In this document: positions 27,601-39,285 of the stretch, in pieces | Position numbering within the stretch: position 1 is the stretch's first letter | Layout of the letters: every line of letters starts with the position of its first letter | Source of the DNA: Ptiloglossa arizonensis | Lineage: Eukaryota; Arthropoda; Insecta; Hymenoptera; Colletidae | Length of the DNA stretch: 64,000 nt | Assembly: GCF_051014685.1 (NCBI RefSeq) | Contig: NC_135059.1 | Location: 4,092,001 to 4,156,000, forward strand | Direction: 5' to 3' | The notes under the pieces: model-generated | Told to the model about the DNA's origin: nothing | Database searches by the model: none | Seen by the model: the letters and a program-made list of their open reading frames with translations, nothing else | Position numbers and translations under genes: made by a program

Positions 27601-30600
27601 GTCACTCAGTGACGTTTTAACGTCTGGAACGTCATTGATTCGTTTAATCGCTAACTATGGAATATTACTTGAAAGCAATCGTTCTTCGAACGGTCTACCA
27701 ACAATTTTACATTCTCTTCTGTTCCCGAATACTTGAAAAAAACCGATATCGTCAATTCAGCGACGTAGTGCTTCGTAGGTATCGATGTTTTCACGTTTAC
27801 GATCTCACCAATCCGAAGGTCACGAAGTGTACAATTTTTCTCGAAATCCATCGTCCTGAGAACGGTTCTCTGGTAATTCTGTTTTTCATTTCGGACGCGA
27901 ATCGTTGGAAAATTACTATCGAGTGCGCGGGTTCCGCGTCGCGGCGCTCATAGATGATGCACCGAGGCTGTAATCCAATTGATCCGGGGATCACGAACTG
28001 TAAAGTGTCCACCACTACCAGAGGGTTCGATTCGAAATAATCAATCCTTTCGTTGTACTCGAATCGTCCAGGGAGATCCTGGACTCCAATCTTCAACGAT
28101 TGCAAGTGTGTTTACTGTTAAGGAATTTTTGCCGCTGGAATTTAACGCAATTTCACCGGGGATACGACCCGGAACTGGAAAACTACCGACGAATGTCATT
28201 GCAATTAACCTTGACGAACAATTTCGACATTAACGCGTTCGTTATCGTCGTTCGGTTGTTAAACCGTCTGTCCGCGGACCCATCAACGAACGATACCTAA
28301 TTCATTTCTACGCGAACAATTACTTGTCTCTTTTTACGACTTGTATGCACTTTGCAACAATTACTGATCGCTTTTCGACTCGTATACGTTTGACGCCTGT
28401 TTAAATGCACGTCGTCTACTCGAGCGTTGTATATTATTTTTTCCGTGAACGACGATGGTTAACCATTCATACAAATATACATTTATTGTACTAAAATTGT
28501 ATGCAGAATGTAGCGATTATTGATTTAAAAACAACCGTGAACTTGCACGTCGTATGCAGGGTCTCTGTCCATCGATTCGATCGAGAAACGTTTCGTGTAA
28601 AATGTAAACGTGCATCGCATTCGAGGGACCGATCGAAAATCTTTTTAATTTTTCCGTGTTTTCGGAGATATCAAGGCGACCTTGAGTAGATTTTTTTTTT
28701 TGGGTCGACTCAACGTTACCTTATTATTGGTAATTTTGTATTTGACTTTTTATCGACCAAAAACACAGTACTGAAAAAAATATCGTTTAAAAAGGCGGAA
28801 AGTCACCTTGACGTCTCTGAAAAATACATGATTCGAGAAATTGGAAAGGCGTTCCCCTCGAATATAATGTAGTTCGTAAGAAATGTTTTTCGATCGAATC
28901 GATCGATGACAAGATATGCCGGATAGCAGTACTTATCGACTCGGTTTGTGTATGTGGCGTGTGGCAGCGAACGTGTTAAATTATTCTGGAATTTCGGATC
29001 TTGAAAATAGAATTGCTCGATAGCCGTTAAAGCTGTCCGAGTACACAGAACGTTCGAGTAGCCGAGGAAAGATGGAGGAACGGTTCGAGGAGCGTAGATC
29101 AACTCGAAGACAACGATCGAGAACTCGGCTGTGTCGAATATTTCGAGTGATCGGAGAGCTTCGATCGTTGTACGGTAACCATCGCTTTTACGTTGCTAAT
29201 TTCTCCTCGCGTGTAAGAAACGCAGTTCTCGTGAGCGAGAACGATTTTTAACGAAAACGAAATCGAACTTTGCTGAAAATAAAAATACTCGCCATTACAT
29301 CTTTAAACGAGTCGTGAACGTTTCCTTCGATGAAAATGAACGACTATTTTTAATTACATCTAACCGAAGGAATGTAAAAAAAATTTCCAATTGTACCATA
29401 ACGTTTCGATTTAGCGCGGCTCGATATAAATTTCGATCGATACGATTCACAAACTATCAAATGTAAATGAAAAATAATCTTCGATAAAGGATTTCATTGA
29501 GACAAGATCATCGACATTTTCGGAAACTAAAAAAAGAAAGATCGTAAAACATACTAATGGAAGTAACACGGAGGATCGTCGATTCAAAAATAGCGAAATT
29601 GTTTCACCGACGAGTGAAAAAGATCGGAGAGAATATTTTCATTTTCGCGATTCTTATTACAAGCGACTCTCAATGTTTCCGATAGAAAAATTAATCTCGA
29701 TTCGCGCAACTTTTATCCGTATCGAATCGTGGATTAGGTGTACCGTTGGAATTGTTTGCGAAAAACTTCCAATAACGCGTAATTAAAACTAGTTCAAACG
29801 AGTTCGCGTGTAGATTCACTTTCATCGTAGGAAGCTCGTCGATTCGTATATCCCGCGAAGACGCGACGAGAACTATCGAGATATAGGTAATTCGAGGCTC
29901 GCTCTGTGTTGTTCCGTCTCACTCGCTCTCGTCGTATCCTACTTACTCTCTTCGTCTCTACGTGCGAGCCTTGCTCACTAAGATAGACGAAAACGAGACG
30001 AACGTTTGAAAAAGGATCGATCCTTGCTCGATCGTACGGAATCTAGCACGGTAAGCGAGTGGTTACCGTGTATTGTGTTTCCTTGTCGCGGTGGGTCCGA
30101 GAGGGACTCGTTTACCGGCATAATTGACGATGGGTTCCACAGGATCGGGCCTTTCTTTGTCGTGGATCCACGCGGACATGTTGACACGGTGATCGGCGTT
30201 ACAGTAGTCGTGGCTGTCGCAACACTTCAATCTGGGCCAGGGCATACGGATCCAGGCGGTCGACGATCGGTCCACGTTGTCGGTTGACTTCGACCTCGTG
30301 ACCCAGGACTTTGTCTCGCACAACAATGGTGTAGCACCCCTGAACAGCGGCAACGCGCAACACGCCGATAAAATGGGCCCCCACTCGATAAAGTTCCGTG
30401 ACCCCGGCGATAGTCGGGATTTAAATAACCGTTTCGCGCGATTTACGGCCGCGAGAGATTTCAATATTCCCCGCGTCGTGTACACGCGTATCGTGCGCCT
30501 CGCTACGCCTCGAAGCAAATCGATCGCTTCGACGACGATATACGAGAATATCGGAGGGAATTGGACCGAAAGGGGGTCACTGCGAGATGCTACGCGAGTA

Positions 30601-33270
30601 TCTCCTCGGAACGCGTGAGCTCTTTTTTTTTTCTCGCTACTCGTAATCTGGTGAACGATATTACGTTATCGTCGGGCGGCGATGCGCGAATGATTCGATC
30701 GAGTATCGCGTTGGAAAAAGAAAAAAAAGAACTCGTCAAAGAACGGTTGTTTCGACATTCCGTTTCGGTGTCGGCTGAAAGGAATTCGCGAAAACCTTAC
30801 GGAGTCAATTATCCCGTCAAGGTTATCCGCGTTTGCCGTTGGAGCGTTCGTGAATTTATAGGCGGTACGTCAATCGCCGGGGCCCGGCGAATTAAATCGT
30901 TTTCGAGGCGAGTCGGTGCTACTCGGAATTTATTGTCCAATAACGGGGGAAGGTTAGAGGTCGGAGAGTTACTTTTTAAGAGACAGTGTTTACCGGTATC
31001 GTGCGCCGTTCAAATTCTCCTCGAAACGCGGTTTTAGTTTTCCTCCTTTTCCCGAATAAAATTAGGAAGGAACTTTATTCGCGAGGACAATCGCATTGCA
31101 ATCATTTCTCTTCCCTTTTCTTATTTTTAAAATAATTTTCAGACGTGTATTCTGAAGGTATAGATCACGAGTTTGTTACGAAGAGGATAATAGAGGGTGT
31201 TTTGTAACAAGCGGGAAACATCTCGGGGACGCGATTCGGTGCTTAACGCTAGAACTACCAAAGGAGTCAATTAGAATTGTTTCAAATTTCTTTTTAAAAT
31301 TACGTAATTATTAACGGTGTCTTTGTGCGGAATATTCGATTCTGACTTCGAAGATACCTGTGTGATCCGATACAAATATGAATACATTGTAATTTGGTAA
31401 AATACCATTGGTAATTTTAGCGTTACAATGACAAAATTTCGTATCGACGTGTACGTTCTGTTTTATCTTGTTTATCGTCGTCGAGCGAGTTTCGTGTTGC
31501 GATGATTTTTCCAAAGGACAAATTCGATGCTGTGAAATTGATTAAATGTTTCATTTTCGAGGAATACTTGAAATTCATTCATCCCCAACTGCAACAAGAT
31601 TGGAGGAATACAAGGTACTGAAAAGATTGCAACATCGATGGGTAAGATCTACTGCGAAAATGATTAGGAAACAATTGAAACGCAAAATTTTCTGTATCTC
31701 GCGAACAAAGTCAAACAGGATGTACGTATTGTAGAAAGTTGAAAAGATGTCGTCTAGCACGAGTTGGAAATCAGATTGGATCGAACAGGATACACGTACT
31801 ATACGTACCGTAGGGAAGGTCGAACAAAAAGTATGTACGTACTATCGAAAGCTGGGAAGATGTCACTTGACAAAAATTGCAACTCTTTTCGAACGAAAAG
31901 TATGTATATACTATCGAGAGCTGGAAAGATGTCACTTGACAAAAATTGCAACTCTTTTCGAATGAGAAGTATATACGTACTATCGAGAGCTGGGAAGATG
32001 TCACTTGACAAAAATTGCAACTCGTGTCTAACAAAAAGTATATACCTACTGTCGAGAGTTGCAAAGATGTCACTTGACAAAAATTGCAACTCGTGTCTAA
32101 CAAAAAGTATATACCTACTGTCGAGAGTTGCAAAGATGTCACTTGACAAAATTTGCAACTCGTGTCGAAGGAAAAATATATACCTACTGTCGAGTGTTGC
32201 GAAGATGTCACTTGACAAAAATTGCAACTCGTGTCGAAGGAAAAGTATATACCTACTGTCGAGAGTTGCGAAGATGTCACTTGACAAAAGTTGCAACTCT
32301 TTTCGAACGAAAAGTATGTACGTACTATCGAGAACTGGGAAGATGTCACTTGACAAAAATTGCAACTCTTTTCGAACGAAAAGTATGTATATACTATCGA
32401 GAGCTGGAAAGATGTCACTTGACAAAAATTGCAACTCTTTTCCAACGAAAAGTATGTATGTACTATCGAGAACTGGGAAGATGTCACTTGACAAAAATTG
32501 CAACTCTTTTCGAACGAGAAGTATATACGTACTATCGAAAGCTGGGAAGATGTCACTTGACAAAAATTGCTCCACACTGTCCACGTTCCCCTTACCTTTC
32601 TTACCACGTGTCCCTAAATCCAGACATCTTTCCAGCCCCCGTAGAACATCGATACGAATTTCTCCGAATCTCAAACGCTGATTCCTAACGTACACCGTGT
32701 ATATCGATTCGATGGTATACGAACTCTGTGCATCCTCTGCTCGTGGCGTTCTCCCCGAACTCCTGATCCCCGGTCAGGATCAGTTCCGTGTAACAGGAGA
32801 ATTTCGTCCTGCAGGTGTCCACTCCGGCTTCCTTGCAGGCCTTGCTGGTGCACGCGCATCTCCTTCCTGCGAATACACGTATCGACGAGATATTTCCGGC
32901 TGTTGTTGGTACGCGAGTAGATTTATTTCGCGTGTTCGCGCGCGTGCCGATGTTCGTCGTGCTCGTATTCGCGTCGCGTCGCGTCGCGTCGCGTCTCGTC
33001 GCTCTTTCCGCGTCGATATTACCAGTTTACCGAGATCCCGCGATATCGCGTGTGCCGGTAGAAACGCGCGTCGTCGCGGTGGGAAAAAAAGAAGAAAAAA
33101 AAAAGAAAGAAAGAAAAAAAAGGAAAATCGATCCGCGTACATCGTTTTGCGCTACGGGGAGTCCACTTACCCTCGACTCGTTCGATACTCGTCGATAGAA
33201 GAACCAGAATCGTCAGCAGGAAATGTATGCAGATCGGGAGGGACTCGCTGCGCGATCGGTCGCAACGCAT
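24614..33270 (-). CDS. BAMBI/activin-receptor-like single-pass membrane protein without kinase
   Basis: Proposed exons, all minus: 33,171-33,270 (ATG, signal peptide MRCDRSRSESLPICIHFLL... to ...IERVE), about 32,694-32,866, 30,116-30,339, 27,162-27,294 and 24,614-24,656 (stop). Exon 2 begins RRCACTSKACKEAG and has six cysteines. Exon 3 adds PLLCETK and the typical end LKCCDSHDYCNAD. Together these give the ten-cysteine three-finger pattern of TGF-beta type I receptors and BAMBI. Exon 4 encodes one membrane helix (LHVAALVLAIAALISVLAAC) ending ...CYVITR. Exon 5 joins in phase and gives a short tail, FLKTNPYTIGSVE, then stop. No kinase exon is visible, so a decoy receptor of BAMBI type is the best reading. 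Sequons NAT and NMS lie in the ectodomain. The exon 2 to exon 3 join is not phase-consistent with visible donors, so a small exon or a wrong boundary is likely. The exon 4 acceptor could instead be near 27,357. Confidence 0.6.
27230..28110. repeat. Degenerate direct repeats in intron/exon 4 flank
   Basis: Blocks recur with drift: GATCCCATT...CATTGAACG near 27,313-27,352 and 27,499-27,510; GAATATTTTAC with GAAATC near 27,369 and 27,532; ACGGTTCTCTGGTAA near 27,554 and 27,859. Spacing is irregular (about 190-300 bp), so this is an old, decayed local duplication rather than a clean tandem array. One copy overlaps the possible upstream extension of the membrane-helix exon of the BAMBI-like gene. 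Confidence 0.4.
31238..31420 (+). mobile_element. piggyBac-like element fragment (candidate)
   Basis: Starts TTAACGCTAGAACTACC, followed by AAAGGAGTCAATTAGAATTG. It aligns by eye with the fragment at about 7,576-7,780. The leading TTAA fits the target site of piggyBac-type transposons. No transposase frame and no second TTAA-flanked end were found. It sits in an intron of the BAMBI-like gene. Confidence 0.4.
31820..32575. repeat. 69-bp minisatellite, about 11 units
   Basis: GATGTCACTTGACAAAAATT recurs at 31,859, 31,928, 31,997 and so on with an exact 69-bp period to about 32,573. Units differ mainly in a central segment (ACTCTTTTCGAACGA versus ACTCGTGTCTAACAA) and form blocks of sub-types. 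Because 69 is divisible by 3, several frames on both strands stay open across the whole array. Degenerate relatives (AAGATGTCGTCT near 31,744) lie just to the left. The array is inside an intron of the BAMBI-like gene, immediately beyond exon 2. Confidence 0.93.
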
Positions 33271-36200
33271 GCCGGAGATTCAACGGAAACGAGCACTCCG
33301 TGTATCGCGAGCCTCTTCGATAACGAAGAGAGGAGAGGACCGCTTCGCGTGGAATCACTTAACTCGACGACGAAGAAGATTCGAGGACAATTTCATCGAT
33401 CGTGGAAACCGACGGCGTGGTCTGGTGTCCGCTATACGCGGGAGAGACACTCGAAAACGCGCGCGGACAGAAATACGCGTATCATCGTCTCGAAAGACCG
33501 GTACCGAACTTTGGAGACGATCTCGATGGAAACGCAAACGATCGTCCGGCACTCGCGATCATCGACCGAGGATTTATTCGATTTAACGTGTCGTTAGCGT
33601 AGCAAGAAGAGAAAAAGAGCCAGGCATCGTGATCGATATTTTTCCGTGTAAATTTTCCCATCAATCGATCCAGGCTCTCTGATAACGATGATCGTCGATA
33701 ATAAAAAGGAACGAAGATCGTGTCCGTTCGTCGCTTGGAAATATCTCGGAGCTCGAGACGTTGAACGGATTCCAAGGGGGGCGACCGTGTCTACCGAGGA
33801 AGTCGCTCGTAAGCCAATCGAAATCGAACACAGAATCACGGCGCCGAGTCGCGGCGACTGACAGCGACCGACGTCGCGAAAACACGCCGTGTTATCGGCG
33901 TAAAGGACTATTTGAAAATGTTCGAAGGAAGCTCCGAAGAAGAAACTGTTACCCGCGTGGGCTCCTCTAATTTTAGTACCTCCCACTGGAAGAGGAACGC
34001 GTCCTATTTCTCTTGCTCCTCGGCTACGCTCGCCGGTTCGCTTCTCTTTCTCTCTCTCTCTCTGTTTCTCTCTGGGTGTGTCTCTTTCTCTCTCTCCTGG
34101 TCTCTTTGCCTCTTTCTTCGTTCTCGTACAACCTCACGAATTTACTTCTATATCTATTTTAATTCCGTCATCGGTGACATTAGTTCGGTCCGCATAGCTT
34201 TGTCGCGCGGCCGACGCATAATGGGTTCCCCTCCTCTACTTCGAGGGGATTTCTTTTTCGGAGCCGATCGTCCTCGTTCCCCGTCGTGATGCAACAACGA
34301 ATCGGTAACATTGAAGGAAATTTCGTATCGACGTACCCTCTCGATCGTCCCGCGACATCTCGCGAATATTTGAAACTTGGAGACGAGTATTTGGAACTTG
34401 ACCCCCTTGCCGAGGGTAACGAGTTTCTTTGCGAATTGCAGTGTAATTTCCACGGATTTTGGTCCATTTTCTTCGAGAACGTCACGGCTGTTTGGAAGAA
34501 AAATCTTTCACGTTTATCTTGTACGGTGCAATACGAAATCGATGAAACAAACGCGATATTGTGTCGAAAGAAAAGTGGTACCGTAAAAAAAATATATATG
34601 TATATATATATCGATCTTGATTGAAGAAGAATGTAATGAAAGAATGTAATTGAAAAATTGAAAAGAATAATCAATTGCAATTTAAATACGCACCCTATGG
34701 ATTTTGGACCATCGATGAAACTCGAAGCATCGTTTCTCTGGAAAATGAACGAGAGAACTGTTCCTTCGGGGATTTGACGATCGAACATCGAAAGTAGCAA
34801 GCACGATCGATGAACATTTCTCAAACTTTTAACTCTGAACGTGCCTCGCAGATTCCTCGTTCGTGTTCCTCGATATTTTTGACGACACGTATTTCGTATT
34901 TTTACCGATTGCAAAGTCACGCGTAAACAACCGCGATCGTATATATGCAAACGAATATAACAACCGACTATAAAGTATCGTTCGACGTAGGAATTTTTAA
35001 AATCGATATCCTCGGAAATGGAGTCTCGCGTGGATGAATTTGTATTCAAATTTTCAACGTGTACGTGCACGATCACGTCCAATGGATATTGCAAAATACT
35101 TTGAGAAATATATTACGAAGAATCGTAAGTTACGATCAACGATTAAACACTATTTTCTATGCTAATAGTTTTCGAAATACAAGTACGATAACCATCGGTG
35201 TGTCGTCTGGTACTGAAATATTAAAACATCGACAATCCACGAGATATAGTACACGGTGAAAGTATTTAAATGCGCGCGTTAACAAAGTGACGTGAAACGA
35301 AATCTTTGAATTTAAGGATTATTTGCACACCTTGGCCAATTATACACCCGACAGTTTTTTTCGCTAGGAAAATGGAAACGAAATTTCAACTCATTTTAAT
35401 TTCTGTATCGTTACAGCCCTCTACGAAACATTGTCTTCTTAAGCAGGAAACTTATCGAATATTTTATAGCTAATTTAATCGTATCGATAGAATTGTCAAA
35501 GTCTGTACACTGTACAGACTTCTGTACTACTTTAATTTTTTCAGTGTAGAGTAAGTCTGTACTACTTTAATCTGTACACTGAAAAAATCTTTTCAGAAGA
35601 AGAACTTTTTTTTCCTTCCATCCACACCTTTGGACGTAATTTACTTTTCGTACTCGCAAACTGATTACTTTTCTATAGTAACGTACGATGATACGTAAAG
35701 TACCAGTGCGAATAAACAAAATTAGAAACGAACGCTGATCGGTGCAAAAAGGATTTTTATCGTTTCGTCTACCATCACGGTTATTCCGAGTTCTCTGTCG
35801 GCGGGCAACGAAGAAATTACGTTTCTCTCGTGTATCGGGAGAATACAACGACGGGAAAAAATGACGTAAAAATCAAGGAGAGTGCTGGCCGTACACTGGC
35901 ATTCTTTCCGCGTCGAAAGCACGTCGTCTTTCTCGTTACTTTAGGAATTAGAATCGCGAGGTCGCTCGCTAACTCGAAAACTTTCCCGCCGATTTTCGCG
36001 TAATTCTTTTCCTGTCATTGTACTCATTCGACGTACGAGCCTCTCGTAGAAACCTGATCGATCAACTCCGACAAAATTACAAAGTTACATGGGACAAAAT
36101 GTAAAAAAAAATGACCACGTTAAGTATTGGTTTTTTAAAATCGATCTAAAGTCGAGAAATTGATGAAAAGTGCAGCCGATCAATTTCCATCGGTTTTTTA

Positions 36201-37873
36201 AAGCTTTGTACGAGATTATCCTTTCTTTGTCCACTGTTAAAAAATTTTGCTCCTACGATAAAAATCCTTTCGTACTGGCAACCAAATTTTCTTCGCGAAA
36301 AATAGTGCCAATGCACGGCTAACTATTATCCTCGTTAATTTACTATTGAATCGTGTCGTAAGGACACGATAACGTCGATGGTGACCTTACGCGCGAAATA
36401 GTTGCAAACACGGAGAAAGGAAGTCGAAACGCGGACCTAGTCGACTTTAGGGACGCGTAGCCCTTATCAAAGGGACTAATTATTGCTTTTGTCTTCCCTG
36501 TTCTCCGTTCGTCGGTTTCTCTCGGTCGGTTTTTACGTTTTCTCGCCACGAGTCGGCATAATTCACGCCAAGCCCCACCCCGTGTACGCAATTTATTCGC
36601 ACTTTCGTCGGTTCCACGCGGTCGTTTTGCTCTTGGTCCGTGAGCCTCTTAAAGCCGGCCGATTTATTGGAACAACAGCACCGGGATCCGTGTATGCGTT
36701 TACGCGATCACGGAGACGACTTCCAGATGAGGGAACGAGCCTTTGAACACGGCCAATCGCGCTACCACCTCGCGTCACAATCTACGATCGAACTCTCTTT
36801 CCTTTCGATATTAATTTCATCGTTGCGAAAGTTCCTTGAAACAATATCACGGAACAATTCACTTTATCGTGACTTTTCACCGAAAATTGATCGCGATTTT
36901 TTCCCATAGCGATCGTATCCGTTTTGCCCGATAAGTTGCACCGATTTCGCGATTTGTCCACATTTCGCAAAATGTCCACGATTTTTTCCCTCTATTTAAA
37001 CTTGTCGCGCTGGAACTGTATTTTCGAAAAGTTTCCACCCGTGGCACGTACGAATGCACGTTACTCGCCGAGTGGAAAAATATTTTTACGTTATTTTAGG
37101 CGGCCTTCCCCGGAGCAATATTTTCTCGTAGGCGGTACGACGATACGAATTTTGTCCTCGGTGGATCGCGAACCAAACGAAAATATTCTTATTTACGAAG
37201 AAATACGTTCGTTGTTCGTTCGCGTGGGACTTTTTCTTTTTTTTTTTTTCAAGAATTGTTTCCTCGTTTCTCGTTTGAAAACTATTTTTGTTTCACACCT
37301 CGAAGAATTATGCAACCGCTGAGAAAAAAACGCGAACGGACGAACGATGTAATTGGAAATATTCCCGCCAAGAAATTATCTTCGTAATACGATATCGTAC
37401 CAGCGTAAATATTTCACCTATGATCGTACATTATATTCTTCGAAGGAACAAATCTTTGCGACTAGATACGCAAAAGGGTACGAATGTAATTGTAAAGAAG
37501 AGTAGAGGATTGTAAATCTCGTTCTCGATGCGCGAAAATACGAAGATGAGCGAGCGATCGAGTTTCACCTACCTGTCCGTGAAGTTGACACGGCTTGGTG
37601 CCGAGACTGTGACAATGTCTCGAGAAACGCAGCACACAGTCGCGCTTAACGATCGATAAACACGTACACTTGTACGAGGATGTTTTATTCGTCGATTCGT
37701 GCGTTTTATTAGACCGTACCTACTTCTTCTTCTCCCTATCGTCGAGCTTTCGACGAATTCCAGCCACTTTTATTTTCGAGAGGCCCTCGCGGAATATCCT
37801 CTAAATTCGACCGATTTATTGGAACAATAACGTCTAGACTGCTGCACGGACGTTCGTATCTCTCGGTGATGTA
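33271..37873. other. 5' flank of BAMBI-like gene and non-coding DNA
   Basis: The first about 700 bp is CpG-rich and is the likely promoter side of the minus-strand BAMBI-like gene. A TC microsatellite lies at about 34,042-34,100. A short hairpin-like duplication (CTGTACACTG / CTGTACACTGA with CTGTACTACTTTAAT repeated) lies at 35,503-35,590. No gene recognised. Confidence 0.45.
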
Positions 37874-38448
37874 CAATGGCACGGAAAAGTATTTGCACGC
37901 TGTATTATAAGGAAATTTCTCTTACCTGTAATACTGATTCTAATGAAAGTTTGTGTGCACGTGGAGAATAATAGTGCATATATAGAGAAATTTGTTTGTC
38001 CATAGAAAATTTCTTTAGGAAGGTGAAATCAAGACTAAAGTGTTTTAATGTACTTCCTATTTTTTTCATGCAATTTTCTCGGAACTTTTTGCAACAGAAT
38101 GACAGAGCACTAAGAGCTGAACATTTTTTGTATAAAAAGTTTTGCACTATTTCACGCTATTACGAAGTTGCATTTGAAAAATTTTCTTACAAAAAAAGTT
38201 CAGTTTTTAGTGCTGTATCGTTCAACAGTGAAAAACTCCAAAAGAACTGTATTAAAAAAATTGAAGAAATGCTGAATTTTTGGCTCTTAATTTTATCCTC
38301 TCGAGAAGATTTTTTGTCGACGAAAAAAATGATGTCGTATGCAGTCCAGGATGCTTTACATGCACACAAACTTACATTTAAATCAGTGATATGTAGGTTA
38401 AGGGAATTTCCTCGCATTGTAGCGTATAAATACTTTTTTCATCCACTG
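37874..38448. mobile_element. Tc1/mariner-type palindromic MITE, complete
   Basis: Flanked by TA on both sides (37,872-37,873 and 38,449-38,450). The left end reads CAATGGCACGGAAAAGTATT; the right end, reverse-complemented, reads CAGTGGATGAAAAAAGTATT. The two arms, about 280 bp each, are diverged inverted copies of each other (shared blocks GCGAGGAAATT/ATAAGGAAATT, AAGTTTGTGTGCA, GAACATTTTTTGTA/GAACTTTTTTTGTA, CACTAARARCTGAA). Inverted ends plus a TA duplication fit the Tc1/mariner superfamily. The element encodes no transposase, so it would depend on one supplied from elsewhere. Its open frames are not genes. Confidence 0.85.
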
Positions 38449-39156
38449 TATTTCGGACTGTCCAGATGTAACCAATCTTTGACGGGGCCGGCTTCTCGCT
38501 AACAGCCAGCAAAACGAGAAATTGGCATCGCGGGGATAAAATATACGTATACACTTGGAGATCGCGTAGAAACAAAGGTACTTTCTTAAATTAATGCGTT
38601 GTACCCCCAATAATCATGAAAGATAAAAATAAAAATAACGAGATCGAATTGGAATCCACGATGTTGATTTCGATACCGTGTCTTTGTGTTCGTTTCGTTG
38701 TTCTCGAATCGAAGAGTGGAACTCTCTTCGACTAAAAAAAGTCTAGAAATAGTTCACAGCATCGATAATGTTTCTAAAATTATTTTTCTTACCCCCTATC
38801 GCTAAAAATCGTTCATCTTTACCTTCGATTCGTTTGACTCTCGATACATAGTTTTTTCGCGAGTTGCAAACGATATCGAAAAGAACGATTCAAAATAAGT
38901 AACTATCGACTGGGAAAGGAATTAAAACCAACAAAAATATATCGTACGATAGAAACTGCGGTCGACGTATTTTAAGATTCGGTTATCACGAAATAGAATA
39001 TAAGAGATAAAAGCGTTGCTTCGAAAGAAAACGATAAATCGAAATTACTCGGAGCAACAACGATCGTTTCGAAAAATCAGCATACAACCCTCGATACCTC
39101 CAATCTCGATACACCTCTCGCGCAATGCTCGGTTTCGTCTCGGAGAAAAGTCGAGG

Positions 39157-39285
39157 AATCGGTACAGATGCGTGGTTAGAAAATCTATTTGCCGAGAAAT
39201 ACGCTACAAACGAGATATCTATCGTTGTAAAAAAAAAAAAGAATTGTACTTTGGAGAAGTCGATTCGACGATTCGTTTCCATCTC
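39157..39285 (+). repeat. Direct duplicate of 40,776-40,902
   Basis: The two segments share TTAGAAAATC, TTTGCCGAGAAA, ACGCTACAAACGAGATATCT, an A-run and TTGTACTTTGGAGAAGTC in the same order, about 1.6 kb apart in direct orientation. They differ by scattered substitutions. The origin is not identified. Confidence 0.8.

Noticed and set aside
31764..32695. About 300-codon repeat proteins on both strands
   Set aside because: The frames exist because the unit is 69 bp; equal openness on both strands argues against coding, although a spliced-in part is noted as a finding.
24614..33270. Full TGF-beta receptor kinase
   Set aside because: No glycine-loop, HRD or DFG-type exon is seen on the minus strand between the membrane helix and the left end of the window.
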